NCBI RefSeq assembly: GCF_001304615.2
Contig: NZ_CP032683.1
Coordinates: forward strand, 2,852,001-2,916,000
Length of the DNA stretch: 64,000 nucleotides
Reading direction: 5' to 3'
Source: Methanosarcina flavescens
Lineage (GTDB): Archaea > Halobacteriota > Methanosarcinia > Methanosarcinales > Methanosarcinaceae
A model generated the notes under the pieces. That model made no database searches. It was not told where the DNA came from and saw only the letters and a program-made list of their open reading frames with translations. How positions within the stretch are numbered: the first letter of the stretch is position 1; each line of letters opens with the position of its first letter. The position numbers and the translations under genes are program-made. This document shows positions 10,652 through 19,728 of the stretch, piece after piece.

Positions 10652-12295
10652 TTACCTGCGCATGTTAAGCTGCGGGGCTGCCATACCGTCGTAGGTACTT
10701 GCCCTGTGTTCGGGTTTGACTTCAGGCATGTCAGAGCGCTGGGCTCGGAGCATATCATCAACACGCAGTACCATTTCTGCGGCTTCTGAACCAGCTTTGA
10801 CAGCGTTGACCTTAACCCTTAGAGGATCAATTATGCCTTTTTCGAGCATATCCTCGGCAACGCCTGTATTGACGTTCAGGCCTGCGTTTTTGTTTTCGGC
10901 GTGCTTTGCCCTGAGGTTTACTATTGTGTTGATAGTATCCAGGCCTGCGTTTCTGGCAATTGTCCTGGGGATTTCTTCAAGAGCGTCGGCAAAAGCCTTT
11001 ATTGCCATCTGTTCCCGCCCACCAATGCTGGGGGCATATGCGCGAATCCCGAGTGCAACTTCGACCTCAGATGCACCGCCGCCTGCAACGACCTTGCCAT
11101 CTTCTACCGCACATTTCACTACCCAGAGGGCGTCATCAATTGCGCGTTCAAGGTTATCAACTACATGCTCGGTAGCACCCCTGATGACAATCGATACAGA
11201 TTTTGCACCCTTGCAGTCCCTGAGGTAGGTTTTACCCTGGTCGCCATCCCTGACCTGTTCAAGAAGCCCTGCGTGACCAAGTTCTTTTTCGGTCAGTTCC
11301 TTGATGTTGCGGACAGGTCTTCCGCCTGTAGCATCTACAAGGTGCTGCATATCCTCATTCTTAACCCTGCGGGTTGCATAAATCCCCCGGTTTTGTAGAT
11401 AGGCTGCGATCTTGTCATCCATGCCCTTGGAACAGAAAACCGCATTTGCGCCTGCCCGAATAATGTAGTCTGCCATTTCGAATAGAGATGCTTCTTCCTG
11501 CTTTACGAAATTCTCAATATCGCTATACGCGCCGATCTGAAGTTTTGCTTTGTTTGCGGTCTTGGCAATTTCCATTGGTGCATCGATGAGGGCAATCCTT
11601 GGATTCTCTATTTTCAGAGGGAATTCCCTGTCCAGAGCAACCTTATCTATTACAATGCCTTCGACGAACTCGGTTTCTTCAATTTTGCCGCCGACATCTT
11701 TTGTAATAATGATGTCTTTAAGGTCGATTATTCCTCTCTCGCGAATAGCGAGTGCGGCATCCACACAGAGTTCCGCAATCATACTTTTATATTTTTCAGA
11801 TGCTTTCCCCGTAATAGAGGTTCTGGCAACCTCTACAAGCAAGTCCTTTTCGTTCTCATCAACTGAGATCGCCAGGTTCTCAAAAAGCTCGATAGCTTTC
11901 TCGGCTGCAAGCCTGTACCCCTTGATAACAACTGTCGGGTGGACCCCACTCTCAATAAGGTTTTCTGCCTTTTCCAGCAGACTGCCTGTGAGCACGACAG
12001 CACTTGTAGTCCCATCACCGGCCGAGCTTTCAAGTGATTCGGCAACTTCCACCACCATTTTGGCTGCCGGATGCTCAATGGACATATCATGTAAAATAGT
12101 TGCACCATCGTTTGTAATTGTTATATCCCCGATGGGATTGATAAGCATCTTGTCCATTCCTCTCGGTCCGAGTGTACTCCTGACTATACTGGCCACTGCC
12201 TTTGCAGCCGCAATATTCGTGCTGAGCGCTTCTTTTCCCTTTGTTCGCTCTTTTCTAGGATCTACTATTATGATTGGCTGGCCACTTTTTTCCAT
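10652..12295 (-). CDS. thermosome (group II chaperonin) subunit
   Basis: A 547-residue subunit of the archaeal ATP-dependent cytosolic chaperonin. Visible are GPRGMDKML near the N-terminus, NDGATIL, GDGTTSAV (nucleotide binding) and the C-terminal GGGASEVE. The ATG at 12295 (MEKSGQPIIIVDPRKERTK) has an AAGGAGG ribosome site 11 bases upstream. The open frame continues 29 codons further upstream, but that part is not thermosome-like. The C-terminus is short and not the GGM repeat of many homologs. Methanosarcina has several paralogs; I cannot tell which one this is. Confidence 0.95.
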   Translation of the reverse strand: MEKSGQPIIIVDPRKERTKGKEALSTNIAAAKAVASIVRSTLGPRGMDKMLINPIGDITITNDGATILHDMSIEHPAAKMVVEVAESLESSAGDGTTSAVVLTGSLLEKAENLIESGVHPTVVIKGYRLAAEKAIELFENLAISVDENEKDLLVEVARTSITGKASEKYKSMIAELCVDAALAIRERGIIDLKDIIITKDVGGKIEETEFVEGIVIDKVALDREFPLKIENPRIALIDAPMEIAKTANKAKLQIGAYSDIENFVKQEEASLFEMADYIIRAGANAVFCSKGMDDKIAAYLQNRGIYATRRVKNEDMQHLVDATGGRPVRNIKELTEKELGHAGLLEQVRDGDQGKTYLRDCKGAKSVSIVIRGATEHVVDNLERAIDDALWVVKCAVEDGKVVAGGGASEVEVALGIRAYAPSIGGREQMAIKAFADALEEIPRTIARNAGLDTINTIVNLRAKHAENKNAGLNVNTGVAEDMLEKGIIDPLRVKVNAVKAGSEAAEMVLRVDDMLRAQRSDMPEVKPEHRASTYDGMAAPQLNMRR

Positions 12296-12702
12296 CTGAA
12301 CCAAAACCTCCTTAAAATGAATGAAATATAAGTGTCGAAGATATTTACCCAATATCTTGATATTGTCCTGGCTTACAGTCACTATTAGCCCAATATCAGT
12401 CTGAAAATGTAATTTAATCAGTTGCCTTATCTGAAGTAGTATTATTTGATCACAAAATTACTGATAATACTTCTATAAAAACATACCGGGTGTGTGTCAA
12501 TTCTTGAGGGTAAAACTTTATTTTCGCATAAGATTCCGGAGATGAAGCCCTAAAGGCAGTCATCTGCTGTTCTTATTCTTCGAGGGATTTTTATTGAAGC
12601 TAAAGAAAGCTTACTCCTGGGCTATATTTAACTGAATCTTATCTTGCTCGTGACAATTTTGAACTACTTCCAGACTATTATTTCCTGAATCCCAGATCAC
12701 TA
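12296..12702. other. intergenic, thermosome promoter region
   Basis: About 400 bp between the thermosome gene and the end of rpiA. It must hold the thermosome promoter. I see no clear repeat, RNA gene or small ORF. Confidence 0.5.
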
Positions 12703-13401
12703 TTATCTCCTGACTATCTCCACTGATTCATCTTTTCTTCCGATATAGAGTTCATCCACATTGGAAAATATCCCATGCTCAACAACTCCAGGAATTGAAG
12801 ATAGCTGGAGGGCAAGGTTTTCAGGATCGTTTATTACACCGAAATCAGCATCAAGTACAAAGTTTCCATTATCGGTTATCACGGGTCCGTCTTTTCTTAA
12901 AGCAGACCTCAGCTTGGGTTTTCCTCCCAGTTCCTTTATCTTCTTAACCACAAGGGTCTTTGCAAAAGGTAAAACCTCTATAGGTACGGCTTTATCAAGC
13001 TGCGTACTTATTTTTGACTCATCGGCTACGACCACGAAACGTTTTGAAGAAGATGATACTATTTTTTCCCGGGTGTGAGCAGCTCCCCCACCCTTGATTG
13101 CGTAAAGCCTGGAATCGATCTGATCTACCCCGTCAATAGCAATATCCAGTTCCGGATGCTGGGCAAGGGTTGCTAGAGGGATGCCAGCTTCTATAGCAAG
13201 CATTTCAGACTGATATGAGGTGACAACACCCAGAATTTCAAGCTCCTCTTCCCTGATCCTCCTGCCAAGTTCTTTTATAGTATACGCAACTGTCGAGCCT
13301 GTTCCAAGCCCCACTACCATTCCCGATTCTACCATCCAGGAAGCAGCAACACCGGCTGCACGTTTTTCCGGGGAATCGGTGGACATGTTTCTTTCTGTCA
13401 T
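12703..13401 (-). CDS. rpiA: ribose-5-phosphate isomerase A
   Basis: A 232-residue RpiA interconverting ribose-5-phosphate and ribulose-5-phosphate. Motifs: [16 protein letters not shown] (phosphate binding), AIDGVDQID and [11 protein letters not shown] (active site). I start at the ATG at 13401 ([10 protein letters not shown]), which has GGAAGG eight bases upstream; an earlier ATG at 13422 overlaps that ribosome site. It is in the same direction as aspS upstream, with a 110-bp gap, and may be in one operon. Confidence 0.95.
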   Translation of the reverse strand: MTERNMSTDSPEKRAAGVAASWMVESGMVVGLGTGSTVAYTIKELGRRIREEELEILGVVTSYQSEMLAIEAGIPLATLAQHPELDIAIDGVDQIDSRLYAIKGGGAAHTREKIVSSSSKRFVVVADESKISTQLDKAVPIEVLPFAKTLVVKKIKELGGKPKLRSALRKDGPVITDNGNFVLDADFGVINDPENLALQLSSIPGVVEHGIFSNVDELYIGRKDESVEIVRR

Positions 13402-13509
13402 ATATATTTCCTTCCGGCTCAAGTCTTGAAAAAAGATAATAAGATTATTAAACTGGAGATTAACTGGAGACTAAACTGAAATTGTTTAAACACCAAAAAT
13501 AAGGGAATT

Positions 13510-14844
13510 TCAGGGAGAAAGTCTTCTTCTATCCCTGGGGAAGAGTACGGTATCCCTGATATTGTCTGTCCCGAGCATGGTCATGATAAACCTTTCACAG
13601 CCCATACCCCAGCCTGCATGTGGAGGCATTCCGTATTCGAAAGCCTTCAGGTAGAATTCGAAACCGTCAGGATTCAGGCCCTGTGATTCTATCCGGCTCT
13701 TAAGCAGGTCAGGGATATGGATACGCTGGGCTCCCGAAGACAGTTCCATTGTTCGGTGCATCATGTCAAAAGACTTGCTGTACTCCGACCTGTCTTCATA
13801 AGGCATGGCATAGAATGGTTTAATCTCAGTTGGCCAGTCAATAATGAAATAGTGTGATTCCTCTGTGGTTTCGTAGACATAATCACCCACAACATGCTCT
13901 CCGAGCGTGCTGAGATCATCTCCCCACTGCATTTTCTCTTCCGAGCGGGCATTTATAATCTCGATTACTTCATCATAGGTAAGCTTGAGGAAAGGAGTTT
14001 TCGGAACTTTCAGTTCAACCTCAAGTGTCTCAAGGGAGGACTTGCACTTCTCAATGACCTGAGTGTAAACATAAGTTACGAGGTTCTCGAGAATTTCCAT
14101 TACATCGAAATGATCTGCGAAACTGACCTCGATATCGATAGAAGTAGCCTCGTTCAGGTGCCTGCGAGTATCATGTTCTTCTGCCCTGAAAATGGGGCCG
14201 ATCTCAAAGACCCTATCAAGACCGCCGCTCATAAGAATTTGCTTGAAGAGCTGGGGACTTTGATTCAAAAAAGCTTCCCTGTCAAAGTAGGTAATAGGGA
14301 AAAGTGCTGTACCACCCTCAGTTGCAGTCGCTACGACCTTGGGAGTTGCGGTCTCTATAAATCCGTTTTCTACAAAGTATTTCCTGATTGCCTGGAGAGC
14401 CAGGTGCCTTATCTTGAAGATTGCAGCTGTTTCGGCCCTTCTTAGGTCGATAAATCTTGAATCCAGCCTGGTATCAAGTTCAGCCTCCACCTTGCCTGTA
14501 GTGTCCATCGGCAGGGGAGAATCTGCAACATTCAGGACAGTGATCTCATCAGGAAGCAGCTCATATCCATTTGGAGCCTTCTCTTCAAATTTAACGGAGC
14601 CAGTTACTGAAATCACTGATTCGCGGACAAGCCTTCTTGCAGCGGCAAACAGTTCTTTATCAACTTTCTTCTTTACAAGGGTGACCTGAGCCTTTCCTTC
14701 CCGGTCTCGAAGCACTACAAAACAGATCCCTCCGAGGTCTCTAACCTCGTGGACCCATCCTGCCAGGGTGATTTTTTGACCGTTATCAACCTTTTCAGGC
14801 TTGATATCGGCTGTATAATGTGTTCTGAGTTTTGCTAATGACAT
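13510..14844 (-). CDS. aspS: aspartyl-tRNA synthetase, archaeal type
   Basis: A 444-residue class IIb synthetase: N-terminal OB anticodon-binding domain ([12 protein letters not shown]) followed by the catalytic domain with motif 2 ([14 protein letters not shown]) and motif 3 (GWGMGCERF). The His in GWVHEV and the Pro in KAPNGYE match residues reported for non-discriminating archaeal AspRS, so it probably also charges tRNA-Asn for the amidotransferase route; this is inference. Full length, no lesions. Confidence 0.95.
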   Translation of the reverse strand: MSLAKLRTHYTADIKPEKVDNGQKITLAGWVHEVRDLGGICFVVLRDREGKAQVTLVKKKVDKELFAAARRLVRESVISVTGSVKFEEKAPNGYELLPDEITVLNVADSPLPMDTTGKVEAELDTRLDSRFIDLRRAETAAIFKIRHLALQAIRKYFVENGFIETATPKVVATATEGGTALFPITYFDREAFLNQSPQLFKQILMSGGLDRVFEIGPIFRAEEHDTRRHLNEATSIDIEVSFADHFDVMEILENLVTYVYTQVIEKCKSSLETLEVELKVPKTPFLKLTYDEVIEIINARSEEKMQWGDDLSTLGEHVVGDYVYETTEESHYFIIDWPTEIKPFYAMPYEDRSEYSKSFDMMHRTMELSSGAQRIHIPDLLKSRIESQGLNPDGFEFYLKAFEYGMPPHAGWGMGCERFIMTMLGTDNIRDTVLFPRDRRRLSP

Positions 14845-15375
14845 AAATTCACCTTAATTGGGGGTAAATTAAATGAAAAAGTAAGGATAACGCTGAAACG
14901 TAGGTGAATAGTCCTAACTCATTATTAATTTATTTGTTGCCCGAACCCCGTCTCGCCCGAGTCCCGTCTGGGGAGGACGGTCAAAGCTCTGCTCTAAAAC
15001 TATACACTGGGCTGTCTGTTTCACTTGCTTCGCTCGTTCAAGCGAAAACCTTTTCAAAAAAGGTTTTATCGAAAACGAAGTAACAGGACAGACTCGCCGC
15101 GCGTCGGAAGGGAAAAAATAGGCTGAGGTTTGCTATATAAAGATTTGGCTTGCAATGCTATACAATTTATAAATATTCTCTACTAATAAATGTGAAGTAC
15201 ATATTTATAGCATCTTCACAAGTTTTGTAATATAAGTCTTCTTTTTTAACGAATTATAATTAGATATTTGTAAATATGTAAATTTGACAGATAACTATAT
15301 ATAATGCTACAGAATTCCAGTGCTCGAATGTAATTAATTTGATATATTTGAAATTAATAAAAAGAGGAAGTAAAA
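14845..15375. other. intergenic with long imperfect hairpin
   Basis: A 530-bp spacer between the divergent aspS and metallophosphoesterase genes. It contains a GC-richer block (about 14940-15115) with a hairpin related to the array at 30.7 kb, then AT-rich sequence that should hold the promoter of the phosphoesterase gene. Confidence 0.5.
15044..15075. repeat. AAAACCTTTT hairpin, copy of a dispersed element
   Basis: AAAACCTTTT, a CAA loop, then AAAAGGTTTT followed by ATCGAAAACG. The same stem and tail occur at 30801-30833. The stem sits inside a longer imperfect inverted repeat (CTGTCTGTT on the left, AACAGGACAG on the right). Confidence 0.7.
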
Positions 15376-16116
15376 ATTATACAGATTGTACACCTTTCGG
15401 ATATTCACTATTCAGATGCGTATTTTGTCCCAGAAATTGCAGATTCTATGGTTGACAGTATAAACCGGCTGGGACCTGATTTCATTGTAATTACAGGCGA
15501 CCTGACTGAAAATGGATTTTCTGCGGAATATAATGGAGTAAAGCAATTCATTGACAGGATTGAATGCGAAAATAAAATCCTTGTCCCTGGTAACCATGAT
15601 TCGAAGAACGCAGGGTACCTTCACTTTGAGGATCTTTTTAAGGATCGGTTCTTTTCACGGAGCTTCAGAAACGTTACTGTCGTAGGAGCGGACTCTTCAC
15701 AGCCTGACCTTGACGAAGGGCACATCGGTAGGGAAAACTACGGCTGGATCAAGGAGGCTTTTACAGGCAAAGACTTCAAGGTTTTTGCCCTGCACCATCA
15801 TCTCGTGCCCATACCTCTTGCAGGCAGGGAAAATACCGTCCTTGTAGATGCAGGAGACATTCTCGAACTTCTGAATCGGTGCAAGGTTAATCTTGTCCTC
15901 TGCGGGCACTGCCACATACCCTGGGTCTGGAATCTCAATAACATGCTCGTGGTAAACGCAGGCACGTTCTGTTCTTCCAAAACAAGGGGAAAGACCACTC
16001 AGTGTTATAACCTGATCCAAGCTGACAGCGAGAGTTCAGACGAAGACTGGAAAGTCAGGGTATCCAGAGTTTTCTCAAAGGGAGATCTGGAACTGGTCAC
16101 TGAAACGGTAATGTAA
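15376..16116 (+). CDS. calcineurin-like metallophosphoesterase with no canonical start
   Basis: A class III cyclic-phosphodiesterase-like metallophosphoesterase. The metal-binding motifs are complete: HLSDIH (N-terminal), ITGDLTENG, PGNHDS, ALHHH, and LCGHCHIPW. The first ATG (15448) comes after HLSDIH, and an in-frame TAA at 15358-15360 closes the frame upstream, so the motif can only be translated from a non-standard codon. A GAGGAAG ribosome site at 15364-15370 is ideally spaced (5 bases) from an ATT at 15376, which I take as the likely start. Alternatively the start codon has mutated or was misread. The substrate is unknown. Confidence 0.75.
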   Translation: MIQIVHLSDIHYSDAYFVPEIADSMVDSINRLGPDFIVITGDLTENGFSAEYNGVKQFIDRIECENKILVPGNHDSKNAGYLHFEDLFKDRFFSRSFRNVTVVGADSSQPDLDEGHIGRENYGWIKEAFTGKDFKVFALHHHLVPIPLAGRENTVLVDAGDILELLNRCKVNLVLCGHCHIPWVWNLNNMLVVNAGTFCSSKTRGKTTQCYNLIQADSESSDEDWKVRVSRVFSKGDLELVTETVM

Positions 16117-16143
16117 CTGTACATCTGCCGCTTACAGGTATAA

Positions 16144-16854
16144 TCAATCTCTTGAGACCCGCCATGCAGGGGGTTCTCCTCTAATTTTTTTGATTTCCCT
16201 CCTCTCGGTTAGATCATCCAGAATTTCAATGAGTTCTGTTTTTTTGATTTCCAGACTGTACCTGCGCCTAAACTCATTAATGATTTGAGAGAGGTCAAGG
16301 GCTCTGTCTTGGATGATTTTTTCTGCAAACCCTGCAAAGTCCTCATATCTTGCCCAGGGGTAAATGATCCAGCGCCATTTAATGATTTTTTTGAGCGTAA
16401 AAATCAGGTGTGAAAGCTGAGCAGGTTTTATGCTGGAGAACTGCAGTCATGACATTTGTAGGCTTCAGGCTCAGAGCGTAACTTACTGCAAGGTTGAGAG
16501 TCTCGCCAGTATCGGTTACATCATCGACAATCAAGATTTTTTTCCGGTTATATCCACAGGAATAGGGAATTTTATCCTTACCTCTTCCAGCATGTTTGCA
16601 GCTCGTGTGTAATGCTCGATCTTCATTGAGGTTAGATCATCAAAAAGCAAAAAATCGGAAATCAGCCTTCCGGGAACATAACCTCCTCTCCCTATGGCTA
16701 CAATCAGGTCAGGCTTATAACCTGAAGCTTTGATTTTTCGCGCAAGAATTTTTGAGAGCCGCAGGACTTCATTAAAGCTTATAAGCTCACACCTGAATGA
16801 ATCATTTTCTGCCTGGCATCGGGATTGCTGAGCCTGCATTTTCTTTTCCTGCAT
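16144..16854 (-). pseudogene. phosphoribosyltransferase broken by two A-run deletions
   Basis: The first frame (16854 to 16531) gives the N-terminal half of a PRTase (DLIVAIGRGGYVPGRLISDF). Adding one A to the run at plus 16537-16543 restores ILIVDDVTDTGETLNLA, the PRPP-binding loop. That frame in turn ends at a run of seven at 16386-16392; adding one A there restores IIKWRWIIYPWARYEDFAGF and a C-terminal helical region to the TGA at 16144. So two homopolymers each lack one base. Related archaeal proteins are annotated as purine/xanthine-type PRTases. Either a slippage-inactivated gene or two sequencing errors. Confidence 0.75.
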
Positions 16855-17251
16855 CGGATAAATCGCCTTCTGCTACCTGTCTCTTAGCCTGCAAGTATAC
16901 CATATGGCGTATACTTGATAAAAGAAGATAACATCTTTTCCTAATGAATTTATCGGCTTAATCTAATAATTTATCAGTTTAATCTAGTAATTTATCAGTT
17001 TAATCTAATGAATTTATTAATTTTATCTAACGAATTATCGATTCAATGGCTTATTAATCCGTCTGAAAGCTTACGTTGTTACCTGAAAATATTTGAGTCA
17101 AGGGAGACATAAATTAAGAGTGCATGAAATAATTGTAAAAAAATAGATGGTGTGGGCATTGAAGAGGCTAAAGAATTTTGATGACTACATATTGTGCTTT
17201 TTTAGCAGTCTCATATAGTGAAAAGTAGCCCCCGAAAAGGAGTCCTATGCG
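16855..17251. other. intergenic with five imperfect 21-bp repeats
   Basis: A 400-bp spacer between divergent genes. It holds a tandem AT-rich repeat (16943-17050) and the promoter of the helical-repeat protein gene. No small ORF with a ribosome site was seen. Confidence 0.5.
16943..17050. repeat. tandem 21-22-bp AT-rich repeat, about five copies
   Basis: Units of the form AATTTATCAGTTTAATCTA recur with a 21-22-bp period. The two central copies are almost identical and the outer ones diverge. Noncoding. Confidence 0.75.
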
Positions 17252-18148
17252 ATGTTCTCAAAAGATGAAGACAGGATGGTAAGTTTAGGGTTTAGTTCGG
17301 TTAATGAAGGGTTTGAAGAAGGTGTGAGCCAAGCTCTTAATGTTCTGACCGAAATCGGCACAGGTTATTTGAATGAAGGAAAGGAGCAGGAAGCTGAAAA
17401 AACGGTAGCTTCCATAAAGGAGATAGGAAAAGCTGCCGCCCTTAAGGGAATGGAAGAAGCTGCAATCAGCGCTATCCGCAGCCTCGAGAGGCTGCTACAA
17501 TGCTCCATGGAGCAGAATATGCACGGCACAACGGTTCGGGTGCTGCTTTCATTTGGAGCTATAGGAAAAATAGCTGCCGAACAGCAGATGGAAATGGTAG
17601 CCAGGCTCGCAGCCTCAGTGCTGGGGAAGAGCGGGAATACAGCAGCTCTTCTTAACCGGGAACGAGAAACCATAGCAGTAGCGATAGGTCTTGGAGAAAT
17701 CGGAAAAGCGGTTGCCAAGATAGAGTTTCCTGATATTTCTGAAAATACTGCAATATGCATCTCATGCCTTGGGGATATTGGAAAACTTACGGCTCAAAAG
17801 CGCCTTGAAGAAGCTGCTGTGGGAGTAGAGCTTATGCTTCAGGAAATGGCTGCTGCAGCCATGCAAGAAAATCTTCAGAATACAGTAAGAAGGATAGCAA
17901 GCTCTATTGAAGATATTGGAAAAAATGCTGAAGAGGAAAATATGGAAAGTGCGGTTCTCCAGGCAGCTTCAGCCCTCCAGACCATTGTGAGCAATACGGA
18001 AAGCAAGTATCTGAACGACACATCAATTGCAGCCAAGCTTGCCCTTGAATCTTTCAATGAGCTTAATATAATAAACGGTGAAGCAAACATAAAAAAGATA
18101 GAAGCAATAAGGGAAATGATGAGGACGCTCTGGATGGATTTGAAATAA
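17252..18148 (+). CDS. alpha-helical repeat protein with recurring IGK motif
   Basis: A 298-residue, Ala/Glu-rich cytosolic protein with no signal or membrane segment. Degenerate units of roughly 35-40 residues recur through the length, each with a core like (L/I)xx-IGK-xAxxxxMExAxxxAxxSL; clear cores are IKEIGKAAALKGMEEAA, GAIGKIAAEQQMEMVA, LGEIGKAVAK, LGDIGKLTAQKRLEEAA and IEDIGKNAEEENMESAV. This pattern suggests a HEAT-like solenoid, probably a protein-binding scaffold. I do not recognise a named family. AAGGAG precedes the ATG. It stands alone, convergent with porB. Confidence 0.8.
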   Translation: MFSKDEDRMVSLGFSSVNEGFEEGVSQALNVLTEIGTGYLNEGKEQEAEKTVASIKEIGKAAALKGMEEAAISAIRSLERLLQCSMEQNMHGTTVRVLLSFGAIGKIAAEQQMEMVARLAASVLGKSGNTAALLNRERETIAVAIGLGEIGKAVAKIEFPDISENTAICISCLGDIGKLTAQKRLEEAAVGVELMLQEMAAAAMQENLQNTVRRIASSIEDIGKNAEEENMESAVLQAASALQTIVSNTESKYLNDTSIAAKLALESFNELNIINGEANIKKIEAIREMMRTLWMDLK

Positions 18149-18291
18149 AAAAATCCTTATACCTGTAAATAAATGCCTGTAATAAATGCCTGTAAATAAA
18201 AAATTTCGGATATGAAACCTGTTTAAAACGCCTGCAGGCTTGAAGAACCTGAGAGTGGGAAAGTAAAAACCTTCAATTAAAACCCCTGTTT

Positions 18292-19182
18292 TCACTGAAG
18301 CCCGAAATGCTTTATGTTCCAGTCTGCCATCGCCTGAATCTTCCTGATCTCCTCTTCTCCACCTTCCATGGTGAAGAGGTGCTTGAACCTTTTCTGGGTC
18401 TTGAGGTACTCCTCAACCGGTCTCGGATCCTTGATTTTTCTGACCTGTGTAATTTCCCCATTTTCCATCTCATAGAGGGGCCAGAGGCAGGTTTCGACTG
18501 CTAGTTTGGCGACCTGTAGGGTCTTTGAGGTGTCAAAGCCCCAGCCTGTTGTACAGGGGGCGTGCGCATGGATGTAGGTCGGGCCAACGATTTCGGTAGC
18601 TTTCTTGACCTTGCGCATCATGTCCCTAGGGAAGCCTATCGTGGTTGTGGCTACATACGGAGAACCGTGAGCTGCCATAATGGCAGGCATATTCTTTTTG
18701 GGGAATGGGTTTCCGAAGGAAATTTTCCCGGCTGGAGTGGTCGGTGTGCTGGCATCATAGGGAGTCCCACTGCTGCGCTGGGCTCCCGTGTTCATATAGG
18801 CTTCGTTGTCCATACAGATATAGGTGAAGTCGTGCCCTCGCTCAAATGCACCAGAGACTGCCCCGAAGCCTATATCCATTGTAGCACCGTCACCTGCAAT
18901 GGCTATAATTTTAATATCTTTCTTTTTACCGAGAGCTTTTAAGCCAGCTTCGATACCTGAGGCCACTGCACCTGCATTCTCAAAAAGCGAATGGATCCAG
19001 GGAACCTGCCATGATGTCAATGGGAAAGGAGTAGTTGTAACCTCCAGGCAGCCTGTCGGGTTAACAATAATGGTGTTGGGACCTGCTCCCATGAGTGTGA
19101 ATTTTGCAGCAAAAATGTCACAACAGCCCGGACAGGCACTGTGTCCCGAAGTAATATAACTTTTCGGTGCAGTTCTGCTCAT
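18292..19182 (-). CDS. porB: pyruvate:ferredoxin oxidoreductase beta subunit (orphan)
   Basis: A 296-residue PorB-type subunit that binds thiamine diphosphate and Fe-S in pyruvate synthase. Motifs: CPGCCDIFAAKF (cluster Cys pair), IAGDGATMDIGFGAVSGAF (ThDP-Mg binding) and MDNEAYMNTGAQRS. In methanogens the usual order is gamma-delta-alpha-beta; here the gene upstream is UPF0210 and no other por subunit is present. It is therefore an isolated paralog that may pair with alpha, gamma and delta subunits encoded elsewhere, or use another 2-oxoacid. Confidence 0.92.
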   Translation of the reverse strand: MSRTAPKSYITSGHSACPGCCDIFAAKFTLMGAGPNTIIVNPTGCLEVTTTPFPLTSWQVPWIHSLFENAGAVASGIEAGLKALGKKKDIKIIAIAGDGATMDIGFGAVSGAFERGHDFTYICMDNEAYMNTGAQRSSGTPYDASTPTTPAGKISFGNPFPKKNMPAIMAAHGSPYVATTTIGFPRDMMRKVKKATEIVGPTYIHAHAPCTTGWGFDTSKTLQVAKLAVETCLWPLYEMENGEITQVRKIKDPRPVEEYLKTQKRFKHLFTMEGGEEEIRKIQAMADWNIKHFGLQ

Positions 19183-19728
19183 TACTGTATCTCCATATGG
19201 TTAAAGAAACCGGCTTTCGATCGCGATCAGGAATATTCATCAAATGAAAACTAAAGACTTTATTAAGAAGAACAACGAGTCAGAATGAACAGCAGAAAGA
19301 AGTCCAGAGGCGCTGGATCCGTTAACTGCATCCCCCAATGCAGCCTCTTCGAAGATATCATGCTCCCCCAAACACATTTATTCGAAGAGATGGATCAGCG
19401 CCCTCAGGAGGTTCATTTGCCCAGTTCGTTTACTTGATGATACCCCACTTGTTCCCCTACTCTAGAATATACGAGTAACATAAAATTATTTTAAATTAAT
19501 TATATAAAAAATTGTTTCCAGACAAATATTATTTTTAAACGCAAAATTTTAAGCCTAAATTGTTTTTGCAAATTTTTATATTGAAGAGCCCAGCAATTTC
19601 AGTAACTGAAGAACTCTTCCGGGAGCGAATTGACCCTTCTTCACAAAAAATTAATTGCCAGATTCGCGGACTTGATCTATATTCTTGAGGAAGTATCAGT
19701 GTCCTTGAATACCTTTCAGTCCATTGTT
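19183..19728. other. intergenic, porB upstream region
   Basis: A 546-bp spacer between UPF0210 and porB, both on the minus strand. It holds an inverted repeat CTCTTCGAA (19345-19353) / TTCGAAGAG (19381-19389), which could be an operator or RNA stem in the porB leader. I found no remnant of other por subunits. Confidence 0.5.

Noticed and set aside
11550-12299. 249-codon open frame antisense to the thermosome gene
   Set aside because: Composition (Ser/Ile-rich) is a mirror of the thermosome codons; no ribosome site or family match.
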